From contig CAUGJE010000006.1 in assembly GCA_959599915.1 (NCBI GenBank), forward strand, positions 62,001-126,000: DNA of 64,000 bases. The letters are read 5' to 3'. The notes below the pieces were generated by a model. That model ran no database searches. It saw only the letters and a program-made list of their open reading frames with translations, and was not told where the DNA came from. The DNA is from an uncultured Collinsella sp. GTDB lineage: Bacteria; Actinomycetota; Coriobacteriia; Coriobacteriales; Coriobacteriaceae. Of the stretch, positions 1 through 7,904 are shown in pieces. Made by a program: the position numbers and the translations under genes. The stretch's first letter is position 1. Each line of letters starts with the position of its first letter.

Positions 1-786
1 GTTCGTGTCGACTACGGCATTAAAATGAACATATTTGTTGCGTTCAGGATGGCTGTCTAAAACCATATGAACATTGTCTATAACTGTTTGGTATGAGGAC
101 TTGCCATTAGCGTAATGCCTAGACTTATCATGGATTTGCTGCGGCCCGTCAAGACTGATTAACAAATAGAATTCATGCCCAGAATCGAAGAAGAATTTAA
201 CCATTTCTTCAGATAAAAGAGAGCAATTAGTTGTAATTCGAAATGAGATGTGTTTTCCTTCAAATACCTGCTCTGCATATTGAGTAATTAGCTTAATTTC
301 ATTAAATCGAAGGAGAGGTTCTCCTCCATAAAATGCAACGACCGGGTTTGAGTTGTCGATCGAGTGCATCTTAAAGAATTCGATTGCATGTTTTGCCGTC
401 GAAATGGACATGGAGTTATGACTGTGGGCTCTGTTGTATGAGGAGTTTCCGGAATAGATACAGTAATCACATCGGAAGTTACAAGATTGAGTCAGCTGAA
501 GGGTTAGCATCCGTATATTTCTTTCCAGCTTAACTTTCAAAAGGTCAATTGATGGATAAGCGATATCCTGCAATGGCGAATCGCAGCAGTAGCCACATGA
601 TTGTAGTAACTGGAATTCTTGGTCTGATTTATAGGAAGCGTGGCAAACTTTTCCTGCTTGGACTTCTGAGATGTAATTGAATAGATCTTTGCTTACTGCA
701 AGTATCTCGTTTCGATTGGCATCATAAATGTAGTGGCCCAAGAGGGTCTTTATGGGTAGAACTAACATCTCTACCGCCTCTTTCAT
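1..786 (-). CDS. Radical SAM/SPASM-type peptide maturase (partial, 3' end outside window)
   Basis: The minus strand is open from an ATG at 786 to base 1 (262 codons, no stop). The N-terminal ~90 residues look like a leader-peptide-binding region with four cysteines (48, 64, 67, 68). The radical SAM core follows: LTQSCNFRCDYC gives the CxxxCxxC [4Fe-4S] triad (C102, C106, C109), and FYGGEPLL and SLDGP are typical of SPASM maturases that modify ribosomal peptides, for example the Cys-rich-peptide (CcpM-like) group. A second ATG at 768 has GAGGCGG just upstream and may be the true start. A TTGACA hexamer (complement of 849-854) lies upstream. The gene is A+T-rich, unlike everything to its right, which suggests acquisition by transfer. 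The substrate peptide is not visible and should lie beyond the left edge. Confidence 0.85.
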   Translation of the reverse strand, partial: MKEAVEMLVLPIKTLLGHYIYDANRNEILAVSKDLFNYISEVQAGKVCHASYKSDQEFQLLQSCGYCCDSPLQDIAYPSIDLLKVKLERNIRMLTLQLTQSCNFRCDYCIYSGNSSYNRAHSHNSMSISTAKHAIEFFKMHSIDNSNPVVAFYGGEPLLRFNEIKLITQYAEQVFEGKHISFRITTNCSLLSEEMVKFFFDSGHEFYLLISLDGPQQIHDKSRHYANGKSSYQTVIDNVHMVLDSHPERNKYVHFNAVVDTN

Positions 787-1088
787 TTCACTAATGTTAT
801 TTAGTGAACTAAGTTGTTTTTTATAAAGTATCCTTTTATAAACGTATTGTCAAACATATATTGCTAAAACAGAAACAATTTATAGGCTGAGTTGGTCGTA
901 TTCTTTGGGCGATTGCTCCTATAATCTAGCCTTCGCTGCTGTCGGGAGGGAAGGACTGGGGCTCCGTTATTATGTTGAAACGCTTTAACACTTTTGACGT
1001 TCTCATGCATTTTTTGTTTCAAAAGCGTTAGGATGGAACTTGCAGCGCGGGGCGTAATAGGTGCCCTGCACACGATGGGAGGCTATCA
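787..1088. promoter_or_regulatory. Divergent intergenic region with LacI-like half-palindromes
   Basis: About 300 bases without a convincing gene separate the maturase from fucO. Base composition changes from A+T-rich to G+C-rich across it. TTGAAACGCTTTAACA at 975-990 and TTTCAAAAGCGTTAGG at 1017-1032 are related to each other in inverted orientation (both contain AACGCTTT) and resemble LacI-family operators. They lie 60-110 bases before fucO. The operator assignment is inference. Confidence 0.35.
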
Positions 1089-2255
1089 ATGGCTAATCGT
1101 TTCGTTCTCAATACCATCTCTTATCATGGTTCGGGCGCCATCAAGGAGATCCCCGGCGAGCTCCAGCGTCGCGGCTACAAGAAGATCTTCGTCTGCTCCG
1201 ATCCCGACCTGGTCAAGTTTGGCGTTACCGCCAAGGTGACTGACGAGCTCGACGCCGCCGGCATCGCTTGGAGCCTCTACTCCGAGATTAAGCCCAACCC
1301 CACCATCCAGAACGTCAAGGACGGCGTCGAGGCCTTCAAGGCCGCCGAGGCTGACGCTATCGTGACCATCGGTGGTGGCTCCTCCATGGACACCGCTAAG
1401 GCCATCGGCATCATCATCAACAACCCCGAGTTTGCCGATGTCCGCAGCCTCGAGGGCGTTGCTCCCACTAAGAACCACGCCGTGTTTACCATCGCTGTGC
1501 CGACGACCGCCGGTACCGCTGCCGAGGTGACCATCAACTACGTCATCACCGACCCCGAGAAGGTTCGCAAGTTCGTGTGCGTCGACACCAACGACGCCCC
1601 CGAGGTTGCCGTCGTCGATCCCGACATGATGGCTTCCATGCCCGCCGGCCTGACCGCCTCAACCGGCATGGACGCTCTGACCCACGCCATCGAGGGCTAC
1701 ACCACCAAGGGTGCTTGGGAGCTCTCCGACATGTTCCACTTTGAGGCTATTAAGCTGATCAGCGAGAACCTGCGCGACTCCGTCGCCGAGGCCAAGTCCG
1801 GCCAGCCCGGCTCCGGCCGCGAGGGCATGGCTCTTGGCCAGTATGTCGCCGGCATGGGCTTCTCCAACGTCGGCCTGGGCATCGACCACGCCATGGCTCA
1901 CACCCTGTCCGCTCACTACGACACCCCGCACGGCGTCGCTTGCGCCATGCTGCTGCCGATCGCTATGGAGTTCAACAAGCCGGTTTGCGCCGAGCGCCTG
2001 GCCAAGGTTGCCGTTGCCATGGGTGTTGACACCACGGGCATGAGCACCGACGAGGCTGCCGACGCCGCCATCGCCGCCGTCAAGCAGCTCTCTGCCGACG
2101 TGAACATCCCGCACGTCTGCGAGGCCATGAAGGCTGACGAGATCGAGGTCCTGGCCAAGGACGCCATGGCTGACGCCTGCTTCCCGGGTAACCCGCGCGA
2201 GGCAACGCTCGACGACGTCATCGAGCTCTTCAAGAAGATCTGCCCGGCTGCTTAA
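1089..2255 (+). CDS. fucO: Lactaldehyde reductase / iron-containing alcohol dehydrogenase
   Basis: This 388-residue group III alcohol dehydrogenase follows E. coli FucO closely from MANR at the N-terminus to NPREATL near the C-terminus. FucO reduces L-lactaldehyde to 1,2-propanediol with NADH in anaerobic fucose and rhamnose breakdown. IGGGSSMDTAKAIGI is the NAD-binding turn. PTTAGTAAEVTINYVIT and the metal-ligand segments DALTHAIEGY and IDHAMAHTLSAHYDTPHG are present, so the iron ligands (Asp and three His) appear intact. GGGAGG lies before the ATG. It is apparently monocistronic and followed by a strong hairpin. No other fucose or rhamnose gene is nearby, so the physiological substrate could be another short aldehyde. 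Confidence 0.9.
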   Translation: MANRFVLNTISYHGSGAIKEIPGELQRRGYKKIFVCSDPDLVKFGVTAKVTDELDAAGIAWSLYSEIKPNPTIQNVKDGVEAFKAAEADAIVTIGGGSSMDTAKAIGIIINNPEFADVRSLEGVAPTKNHAVFTIAVPTTAGTAAEVTINYVITDPEKVRKFVCVDTNDAPEVAVVDPDMMASMPAGLTASTGMDALTHAIEGYTTKGAWELSDMFHFEAIKLISENLRDSVAEAKSGQPGSGREGMALGQYVAGMGFSNVGLGIDHAMAHTLSAHYDTPHGVACAMLLPIAMEFNKPVCAERLAKVAVAMGVDTTGMSTDEAADAAIAAVKQLSADVNIPHVCEAMKADEIEVLAKDAMADACFPGNPREATLDDVIELFKKICPAA

Positions 2256-2262
2256 CCTGGTT

Positions 2263-2390
2263 CGGCGGGCCCCGCCCGTTAGCCCCAGAATCGTCCTCGG
2301 ACATGTCGGAGGCCCCGCTGCGCACTACGTGCGGCGGGGCCTCCTTCTGTCCTGCGGAAAGATTCTGGGGCTAACGGGCGGGGCCCGCCG
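2263..2390. repeat. Nested inverted repeat, 30-bp perfect arms
   Basis: Bases 2263-2292 are exactly complementary to 2361-2390. Inside is a second perfect stem (2308-2318 with 2334-2344), whose tip can extend by cgcac/gtgcg around a 3-base loop. The whole folds into a very long G+C-rich hairpin between fucO and the peptidase gene. It has no T-tract typical of a simple terminator. Confidence 0.9.
2308..2344 (+). terminator. Inner hairpin, probable fucO terminator
   Basis: An 11-bp perfect G+C-rich stem (2308-2318/2334-2344) with an extended tip, followed by ttctgtcct. It lies 53 bases after the fucO stop. Terminator function is inferred from position and stability; the T-run is weak. Confidence 0.5.
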
Positions 2391-2517
2391 GCTCGTTGTC
2401 GTGGTGGGCGCTGTTCGGAAGAGCTCGATGGGTCATCTCGCTGGGTAAATATTTGTGCGTGATGGTATCGTTGTTGGGGCTTTTACTGATTACGGGATGT
2501 TGACTTTGGAGTTGTGG

Positions 2518-3549
2518 ATGGTGTCCCAAATGGATTCTACGCTTGGTTTTATTACTGACCAGCTTAAGACGCTGACTTCTATTGCCTCGCCTACGGGCTA
2601 TACCCGTGCGGCGACTGATTATCTGATGGAAACGTTGCGCGATATGGGCTTTGGGCCCGAGCGTTCTAACAAGGGCAATGTGCTCGTTGAGCTTGGTGGT
2701 GAGGGCGAGCCGCTTGTCTTGGCGAGCCATGTCGATACCCTGGGCGCCATGGTGCGCTCCATTAAGGACAATGGTCGCCTGCGTCCCACGACGCTCGGCG
2801 GGCATCAGTGGTCTACGGCCGATGGCGAGAACTGCACCGTTTATACGCGCGATGGCAATGTCTACACGGGTGTGGTTCTCAACACCGAGCCTTCGGCGCA
2901 TGTGGCCGATGAACCGGTCAAGACTATCGAGAAGAACATGGAAATCCTGCTCGACGAGAATGTCGACAGCAAGGACGATGTGCTCGAGCTGGGTATTCAG
3001 ACGGGCGACATCATCGCTATGGATCCGCGCACCACGGTGACGGAGAGCGGCTACATCAAGAGTCGCTTCCTTGACGACAAGCTGTCCGCGTCGATTCTGC
3101 TGGGTTTGGCCCGCGCCGTTGCTGGCGGCGAGGTGACGCTTTCGCGCAAGGTATCGCTGCTCTTTACGGTGTACGAGGAGGTCGGCCACGGCGGTGCCTT
3201 CGTGCCGGCCGACACGCGCGAGATGATCAGCGTGGACATGGGCTGCGTGGGCGACGACCTTGGCTGCACCGAGCGCATGGTTTCGATTTGCGCCAAGGAT
3301 TCGGGTGGTCCGTACAACTACGACCTGGTAACCACGCTGTCCAACATCGCGCGCGAGCTGGAGCTCGATTACGCCATCGATGTGTACCCGCACTACGGCT
3401 CCGACGTCGAGGCCACGCTCTCGGCCGGCTATGACATTCGCCATGGTCTGATCGGCCCCGGCGTGTACGCGAGCCACAACTACGAGCGCAGCCACATCGA
3501 CGGTGTGCGTAACACCTTTGAGCTGGTCCGCGCCTACGTCCAGCGCTAA
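2518..3549 (+). CDS. M42 family metallopeptidase (FrvX-like aminopeptidase)
   Basis: This 343-residue protein is a dinuclear-metal aminopeptidase of the M42 (glutamyl aminopeptidase/endoglucanase M) family, cytosolic, removing N-terminal residues from peptides. Visible ligand segments in order are ASHVDTLGAMV (His, Asp), SRFLDDKLSA (bridging Asp), YEEVGHGGA (catalytic Glu and metal Glu), SVDMG (Asp) and ASHNYERSH (C-terminal His). The ATG at 2518 has GGAG six bases upstream; ATG 2530 is the alternative, and the longer upstream reading is poorly coding. Monocistronic between two inverted-repeat elements. Substrate specificity cannot be read from sequence. Confidence 0.88.
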   Translation: MVSQMDSTLGFITDQLKTLTSIASPTGYTRAATDYLMETLRDMGFGPERSNKGNVLVELGGEGEPLVLASHVDTLGAMVRSIKDNGRLRPTTLGGHQWSTADGENCTVYTRDGNVYTGVVLNTEPSAHVADEPVKTIEKNMEILLDENVDSKDDVLELGIQTGDIIAMDPRTTVTESGYIKSRFLDDKLSASILLGLARAVAGGEVTLSRKVSLLFTVYEEVGHGGAFVPADTREMISVDMGCVGDDLGCTERMVSICAKDSGGPYNYDLVTTLSNIARELELDYAIDVYPHYGSDVEATLSAGYDIRHGLIGPGVYASHNYERSHIDGVRNTFELVRAYVQR

Positions 3550-3604
3550 CGATGCAGCGGCCTCGGCTGACACAATAGTGCCGACCGAGGCCGTCCTCTC
3601 TAAC

Positions 3605-3667
3605 TTGCGGTGAAATAGGGACTGTTTGGCGGTTTTAAACGCTTAAACAGTCCCTATTTCACCGCAA
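3605..3667. repeat. Palindromic intergenic repeat, 23-bp arms (copy 1)
   Basis: Bases 3605-3627 are perfectly complementary to 3645-3667 around a 17-base loop. The outer 14 bases, TTGCGGTGAAATAG, and their complement recur at 14759-14821, where the inner part of the stem differs. It lies between the convergent M42 peptidase and mnmA genes. The element may act as a bidirectional terminator or be a REP-like repeat. Confidence 0.85.
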
Positions 3668-3685
3668 CTTATAAAGGGGATGGGG

Positions 3686-4786
3686 CTATTTGATGGCTGC
3701 CGTAACGGTGCCGCCGCCCAGGACGATGTCGCCGCGATAGGCTACAACGGCTTGGCCGGGGGCGATGGCGCGCTGCGGCTCGTCAAAGGTCAGCAACATT
3801 TGCCCGTCTTCGCCGCACGTAAGGATCGCTGCCTGGTCTTTCTGTCGGTAGCGGTACTTGGCGCCCACGCGGATGCCGCCGGCATCCAGCTCGGCCTCCA
3901 TGCGGTCGGCAGGGGCGCTCCAGATCCAGTCGTTGGCCGTGAGCGCCGTGGCCGTCAGGTCCTCTGCCTCGCCCAGATGCACGGTGTTGTTGACGGCGTC
4001 GACACCCGTTACGTACACGGGATGCGCCATCGCGATGCCCAGGCCCTTGCGCTGGCCGATGGTGTAGCGCAGCGCGCCGTTGTGGCGCCCGACCACGCTG
4101 CCGTCGCGCCACACAATGTCGCCCGGTGCAGCGGGATGTTCGCAACGGCGCTCGATATAGCCCGCGTAGTCACCGTCTGGAATAAAGCAGATGTCCTCGC
4201 TTTCGGCCTTCTGGGCGTTGGTAAAGCCCTGCTCGGCGGCTATGCGGCGCACGTCGCGCTCTTTGTCTAGGCCTGCCAGCGGAAAGATCGTGTGCGCCAG
4301 GCGCTCCTGCGTGAGCGAATACAAAAAGTAACTCTGGTCCTTTTTGGGGTCCTCGCCGCGATGCAGCTGCCAGGTGCCGTCGGGCGCCTGGCTCGTTTTG
4401 GCATAGTGGCCTGTGGCGATGTAGTCGCAGCCCATATCCAGCGCCGCATCCAGCAACGCGCCAAACTTAATATGGCGGTTGCAGATGATGCACGGATTAG
4501 GCGTCAGCCCCTCCTGGTAGGCGTTCATAAAACGCTCGACAACGTTGCGGTCGAAGGTTTGCTGCAAGTCGAGCACGTGATGGGGTATCCCCAGGCGCTC
4601 GGCGACGGCCTTTGCATCGGCGATGTCGCGGTCGACCTTACTCATGCCCGTGGTGGGATCGGGCGCGGGGCAGGTGAGGCGCATGGTGGCACCGACACAT
4701 TCGTAACCCTGACTTTTGAGCAGATACGCGGTCACGCTGGAATCGACGCCGCCGCTCATGGCGACGAGCACGCGCTTGTTGTGCAT
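3686..4786 (-). CDS. mnmA: tRNA 2-thiouridine(34) synthase
   Basis: This 366-residue enzyme places sulfur on U34 of Lys, Glu and Gln tRNAs. It adenylates the base and then uses persulfide sulfur. The N-terminal ATP-pyrophosphatase P-loop is AMSGGVDSSV. The two catalytic cysteines lie in NPCIICNRHIKF (about residue 100) and SEDICFIPDGDY (about residue 200). A central YTIGQRKGLGIA segment and a C-terminal beta-barrel follow, at normal family length. An AGGAGA-type ribosome site precedes the ATG at 4786. Downstream of cysK on the same strand but separated from it by a hairpin, so probably not strictly co-transcribed. Confidence 0.95.
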   Translation of the reverse strand: MHNKRVLVAMSGGVDSSVTAYLLKSQGYECVGATMRLTCPAPDPTTGMSKVDRDIADAKAVAERLGIPHHVLDLQQTFDRNVVERFMNAYQEGLTPNPCIICNRHIKFGALLDAALDMGCDYIATGHYAKTSQAPDGTWQLHRGEDPKKDQSYFLYSLTQERLAHTIFPLAGLDKERDVRRIAAEQGFTNAQKAESEDICFIPDGDYAGYIERRCEHPAAPGDIVWRDGSVVGRHNGALRYTIGQRKGLGIAMAHPVYVTGVDAVNNTVHLGEAEDLTATALTANDWIWSAPADRMEAELDAGGIRVGAKYRYRQKDQAAILTCGEDGQMLLTFDEPQRAIAPGQAVVAYRGDIVLGGGTVTAAIK

Positions 4787-4815
4787 GGGGAGGTTCTCCT
4801 TGGTGGCATGTGGCC

Positions 4816-4854
4816 AAAAAAGAAAAGCGGCGCGGGAGGCTGGTTCCGCGCCGC
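4816..4854 (-). terminator. Terminator of cysK
   Basis: On the minus strand, a 9-bp perfect stem (4846-4854/4827-4835) is followed by a T-rich run (complement of 4816-4826). It lies about 110 bases beyond the cysK stop and just before mnmA. Confidence 0.8.
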
Positions 4855-4966
4855 AGACATTGTAGCAAGTTCGGGCGTCCTGTGGGACACCCTGTTGGGA
4901 TGAGCTCAGGCTGCCAGAAGAGAGGGGAGACCGGCGTGCCTTGGACTCGTTCTAAGAACGAGAGCT

Positions 4967-5905
4967 CTAGTCCTGGAAGAGTGCCGTGGACAGGTAGCGC
5001 TCGCCGGTGTCGGCGAGCAGCGCCACGATGGTCTTGCCCTCGTTCTCGGGGCGCTTGGCCAGCTGCAGTGCGGCCCACACGGCGGCGCCGGACGAAATGC
5101 CCACGAGCACGCCCTCCTTGTGGCCAACGGCGCGGCCGGTGGCAAAGGCGTCGTCGTTCTCGACGGGGATGATCTCGTCATAGACCTGGGTGGCGAGGAC
5201 GTCGGGCACAAAGCCGGCACCGATACCCTGGATCTTGTGCGGGCCGGCCTGGCCCTTGGAGAGCACCGGGGAGGTGGCGGGCTCGACGGCGACGACCTGA
5301 ATCTCGGGGTTTTGCTCCTTGAGGAACTCGCCCACGCCGGTCACGGTGCCGCCGGTGCCGACGCCGGCGACGAAGATGTCGACCTTGCCGTCGGTGTCGT
5401 CCCAGATCTCGGGGCCGGTCGTGGCCTTGTGAATGGCCGGGTTCGCGGGGTTCACAAACTGGCCGGCGATGATGCTGTTGGGGGTCTCCTTCTGCAACTC
5501 TTCGGCCTTGGCGATAGCGCCCTTCATGCCTTTGGAGCCGTCGGTGAGCACGAGCTGCGCACCGTATGCCTGCATCAGCTTGCGGCGCTCGACGGACATG
5601 GTCTCGGGCATGGTGATGATCACCTTGTAGCCGCGGGCCGCCGCCACCGAAGCGATGCCGACGCCGGTGTTGCCGCTCGTGGGCTCGATGATGGTGTAGT
5701 CGCCACCGCGCACGAGCTTGCCGGCCTTCTCGGCCTCGTCGATCATGTTCTTGGCGACGCGGTCTTTGACGGACCCGGCGGGGTTGAAGTATTCCAGTTT
5801 GACGAGCACACGGGCCTTGAGGTCCTCGTCGGCCTCGAAGTGGGTGAGCTCCAGAAGCGGGGTGTGGCCGATAAGCTGATCGATGGACGTGTAAACATTG
5901 CTCAT
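4967..5905 (-). CDS. cysK: Cysteine synthase A (O-acetylserine sulfhydrylase)
   Basis: This 312-residue PLP enzyme makes cysteine from O-acetylserine and sulfide. NPAGSVKDR carries the PLP lysine. PTSGNTG binds the substrate carboxylate, GVGTGGTVTG binds the PLP phosphate, and ISSGAAVWA contains the serine contacting the pyridine nitrogen. The length is standard. It is transcribed divergently from an Rrf2-family regulator gene 253 bases away, the arrangement seen for CymR/IscR-like control of cysteine metabolism. An AGGTTC-type ribosome site precedes the ATG. CysM-type specificity is less likely but cannot be excluded. Confidence 0.93.
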   Translation of the reverse strand: MSNVYTSIDQLIGHTPLLELTHFEADEDLKARVLVKLEYFNPAGSVKDRVAKNMIDEAEKAGKLVRGGDYTIIEPTSGNTGVGIASVAAARGYKVIITMPETMSVERRKLMQAYGAQLVLTDGSKGMKGAIAKAEELQKETPNSIIAGQFVNPANPAIHKATTGPEIWDDTDGKVDIFVAGVGTGGTVTGVGEFLKEQNPEIQVVAVEPATSPVLSKGQAGPHKIQGIGAGFVPDVLATQVYDEIIPVENDDAFATGRAVGHKEGVLVGISSGAAVWAALQLAKRPENEGKTIVALLADTGERYLSTALFQD

Positions 5906-5977
5906 GGTGAACCTCCAAAGTGTTCAAATGACTGGATACCGTGTGGTTTTACGGTGTGTGTAGCAGCGAAACCCACA

Positions 5978-5990
5978 AACCTTATAGGTT
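5978..5990. promoter_or_regulatory. Palindrome upstream of cysK
   Basis: AACCTTATAGGTT is a perfect 5-bp-arm palindrome around TAT, 73 bases before the cysK start and 170 before the Rrf2 gene. It is a candidate operator for the divergent regulator; binding is inferred from position only. Confidence 0.35.
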
Positions 5991-6158
5991 GTTCGTTTTG
6001 CTGTTGGCAAGCATAGTAGACAGTAAAGCCTAGTAACGCAATAGGAAATAGAAGATTATTACGAGTCGATTAACCATCTTGACGGGAATAGGTATTTTCA
6101 AAACCAATTTTTCGGCTAGAATTTCTACGAATTAAAAGACCGAAAGGCAGCAATATAT

Positions 6159-6587
6159 ATGTTGGTTTCCACAAAGGGCAGATATGCCTTGCGCGTTATG
6201 GTCGACCTGGCCGAGCATCAGGCGGCCGGTCGCATCCCGCTCAAAGAGATCGCGGCGCGCCAGGGGATTTCGGAGAAGTACCTCGAGAATATTCTGGCGA
6301 CGCTCGTGCGCGCCAATATGCTCTCGGGCATGCGCGGCAAGGGCGGCGGCTACGTGCTTACGCGCCCGCCCGAGCAGTACACGGTGGGCGAGATCTTGCG
6401 CCTGACCGAGGGCAGCCTGGCGCCGGTCGCCTGCCTGGATGGCGACTGCAAGGGTTGCTCGCGATCTGATGAGTGCCCCACGCTCGACGTGTGGAAGAAC
6501 CTTGACAAGCTCATCAACGACTACCTCGACGGTGTGACGCTCGATCAACTTGTCGCTCCCAATGAAGGCTACGATTACGTCATCTAA
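6159..6587 (+). CDS. Rrf2-family transcriptional regulator (IscR/CymR-like)
   Basis: This 142-residue regulator has the Rrf2 winged helix-turn-helix: STKGRYALRVMVDLA at the N-terminus, then IPLKEIAARQGISEKYLENIL, then the wing GMRGKGGGYVLTRP. The C-terminal part holds a cysteine cluster, CLDGDCKGCSRSDEC (about residues 88-102), comparable in place to the three [2Fe-2S] cysteines of IscR and absent from CymR. It may therefore sense iron-sulfur or sulfur status. Divergent from cysK, its probable target. A C-terminal tail NEGYDYVI ends the protein. Confidence 0.88.
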   Translation: MLVSTKGRYALRVMVDLAEHQAAGRIPLKEIAARQGISEKYLENILATLVRANMLSGMRGKGGGYVLTRPPEQYTVGEILRLTEGSLAPVACLDGDCKGCSRSDECPTLDVWKNLDKLINDYLDGVTLDQLVAPNEGYDYVI

Positions 6588-6656
6588 CCCACACCTGCCA
6601 TGTGGGGACAGGGTGGAAATGGCAGATTCTCTCGCCCTTTGAGACTTGGCAAATAA

Positions 6657-6694
6657 GAAGGCCGCCCATTTTTGCGATGGGCGGCCTTCGTTTT
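6657..6694. terminator. Bidirectional terminator
   Basis: A perfect 13-bp stem (6657-6669/6677-6689) is followed by gtttt. It separates the rightward Rrf2 gene from the leftward holin-like gene and can serve both. Confidence 0.85.
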
Positions 6695-6729
6695 GGGCTG
6701 TTGAGACGGGCGCGGCCGGAATGGCCGTT

Positions 6730-7095
6730 TTAGCCCTCGGCGATGCTATCGAGAATGCTGCGCATGATGGACACCAGGATGCTGCCCATAAAGGCCGATC
6801 CAAAGCTGGCGATGGAGATACCCGCGCCCAGCAGATTGACCGACAGATAGCTGGCCAGCTCGAGCATAAAGCTGTTGACTACGAGCTGAAAAATACCCAG
6901 CGTAATGATCGTGAGCGGCAGCGAGATGACCGTCAGGAACGGCTTGACGAGCGAATCGACGATGTTGAGGAACAGTCCCACGAAGGCGAAACAGACCCAG
7001 GCCTCGGCAAAACCGAAGGGCTGGATGCCGGGGACGAGGAACGTGGCAATCGCGATGGCGATCGAGGTAAAGAGCCAGTTAAGCATAAAGCGCAT
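6730..7095 (-). CDS. Phage-holin-family 4 (YvlD-like) membrane protein
   Basis: This 121-residue protein has about four hydrophobic segments and the family pattern NIVDSLVKPFLTVISLPLTIITLG, characteristic of the YvlD/holin 4 superfamily. Despite the family name these are common chromosomal membrane proteins, often in envelope-stress loci, and no phage genes lie nearby. It stands alone, facing the Rrf2 gene. Its cellular role is not known. Confidence 0.8.
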   Translation of the reverse strand: MRFMLNWLFTSIAIAIATFLVPGIQPFGFAEAWVCFAFVGLFLNIVDSLVKPFLTVISLPLTIITLGIFQLVVNSFMLELASYLSVNLLGAGISIASFGSAFMGSILVSIMRSILDSIAEG

Positions 7096-7419
7096 GGTGT
7101 GAATCCTTTCTTGCGCAGGGTGCGTCGGTGTCGCGTGAAGCGGTTTGCTGCGGCAGCTTGGACGGCCGCTCGGGTGTGCCGCCTTGTTCGGCCGCCCATT
7201 GTCTCAGATATTCGTGGAGCTTACGTGCGCATTCGGTTTCAAAACGGCGTTCGTCCTAGAAAATGCGCCGCTGGCAGAGAGTTTTGTCGCTTTAGTTTGG
7301 TGGTGTGCTAAACTGCTACGGGCAAAAGCCACACGCGTTGCCCTATTGCATAGAACGGGCGAACGATGCCCGATGTCAGTATCAACTTCGATGCCTTTTG
7401 GCGGGTTTGGCGGTGATCG
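7096..7419. other. Intergenic region, no gene seen
   Basis: The 324 bases between the divergent holin-like and yerC genes carry no convincing coding sequence or RNA gene. Only the two promoters are expected here. No strong promoter hexamers or long palindromes were found. Confidence 0.4.
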
Positions 7420-7719
7420 ATGAATATCGAGAACATGTTTGACAAGCCTGATGTCAAGCAGCTGGTCCACGCATTTAGTCTTTTGGATGACGAGAAGGAT
7501 ATCCAAGCGTTTTTGACCGATATCTGCACGCCGCGCGAGATCTGCGATCTATCGCAGCGTCTGCAGGTTGCGCGTTATCTGGATGAGGGCGAGCCTTATG
7601 TTGAGGTTCAGGCCCGCACCGGCGCTTCGTCCACTACGGTGAGCCGCGTTTCAAAGGCACTCAACGGCGAGTACGGCGGCTATCGCAAGATCCTCATCAA
7701 ACTGGAGGATGGCGAGTAG
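7420..7719 (+). CDS. YerC/YecD-type TrpR-superfamily repressor
   Basis: This 99-residue all-helical protein belongs to the TrpR-related YerC/YecD family. PREICDLSQRLQVARYL is the family signature, and TGASSTTVSRVSKALN is the DNA-recognition helix-turn-helix. Members bind DNA as dimers. Targets are generally unknown, although some neighbour helicase genes, as here (addBA follow). The start ATG 7420 has only a weak ribosome site. Confidence 0.85.
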   Translation: MNIENMFDKPDVKQLVHAFSLLDDEKDIQAFLTDICTPREICDLSQRLQVARYLDEGEPYVEVQARTGASSTTVSRVSKALNGEYGGYRKILIKLEDGE

Positions 7720-7746
7720 GCCAGCGGCAACAAACGAATTGCGCAG

Positions 7747-7772
7747 AACCGTCCCTTCGGGGGCGGTTTTTA
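7747..7772 (+). terminator. Terminator of yerC gene
   Basis: A 9-bp stem (7747-7755/7760-7768, one G-U pair) with a TTCG tetraloop is followed by a T-run; an intrinsic terminator. Confidence 0.85.
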
Positions 7773-7904
7773 TATGCCCGCAATCGGCTGGTGCGTTGGG
7801 GTCAGGTTGCTTTGCACCAAAACATGGAGCTGAGGTAGCAATCTGTCCGCGTGGGCGGGTAGGATGGAAGCATTGAATATTGCGAACGGTTTGAGTGGAG
7901 GACC

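Noticed and set aside
864..1073. 69-codon minus-strand frame upstream of the maturase, possible precursor peptide
   Set aside because: Only one Cys, no leader-like region, weak ribosome context, and it spans the fucO control region. Not convincing as a maturase substrate.
6730..7095. Holin-like gene as evidence of a prophage
   Set aside because: No other phage gene is near, and this YvlD-type family is common on chromosomes.
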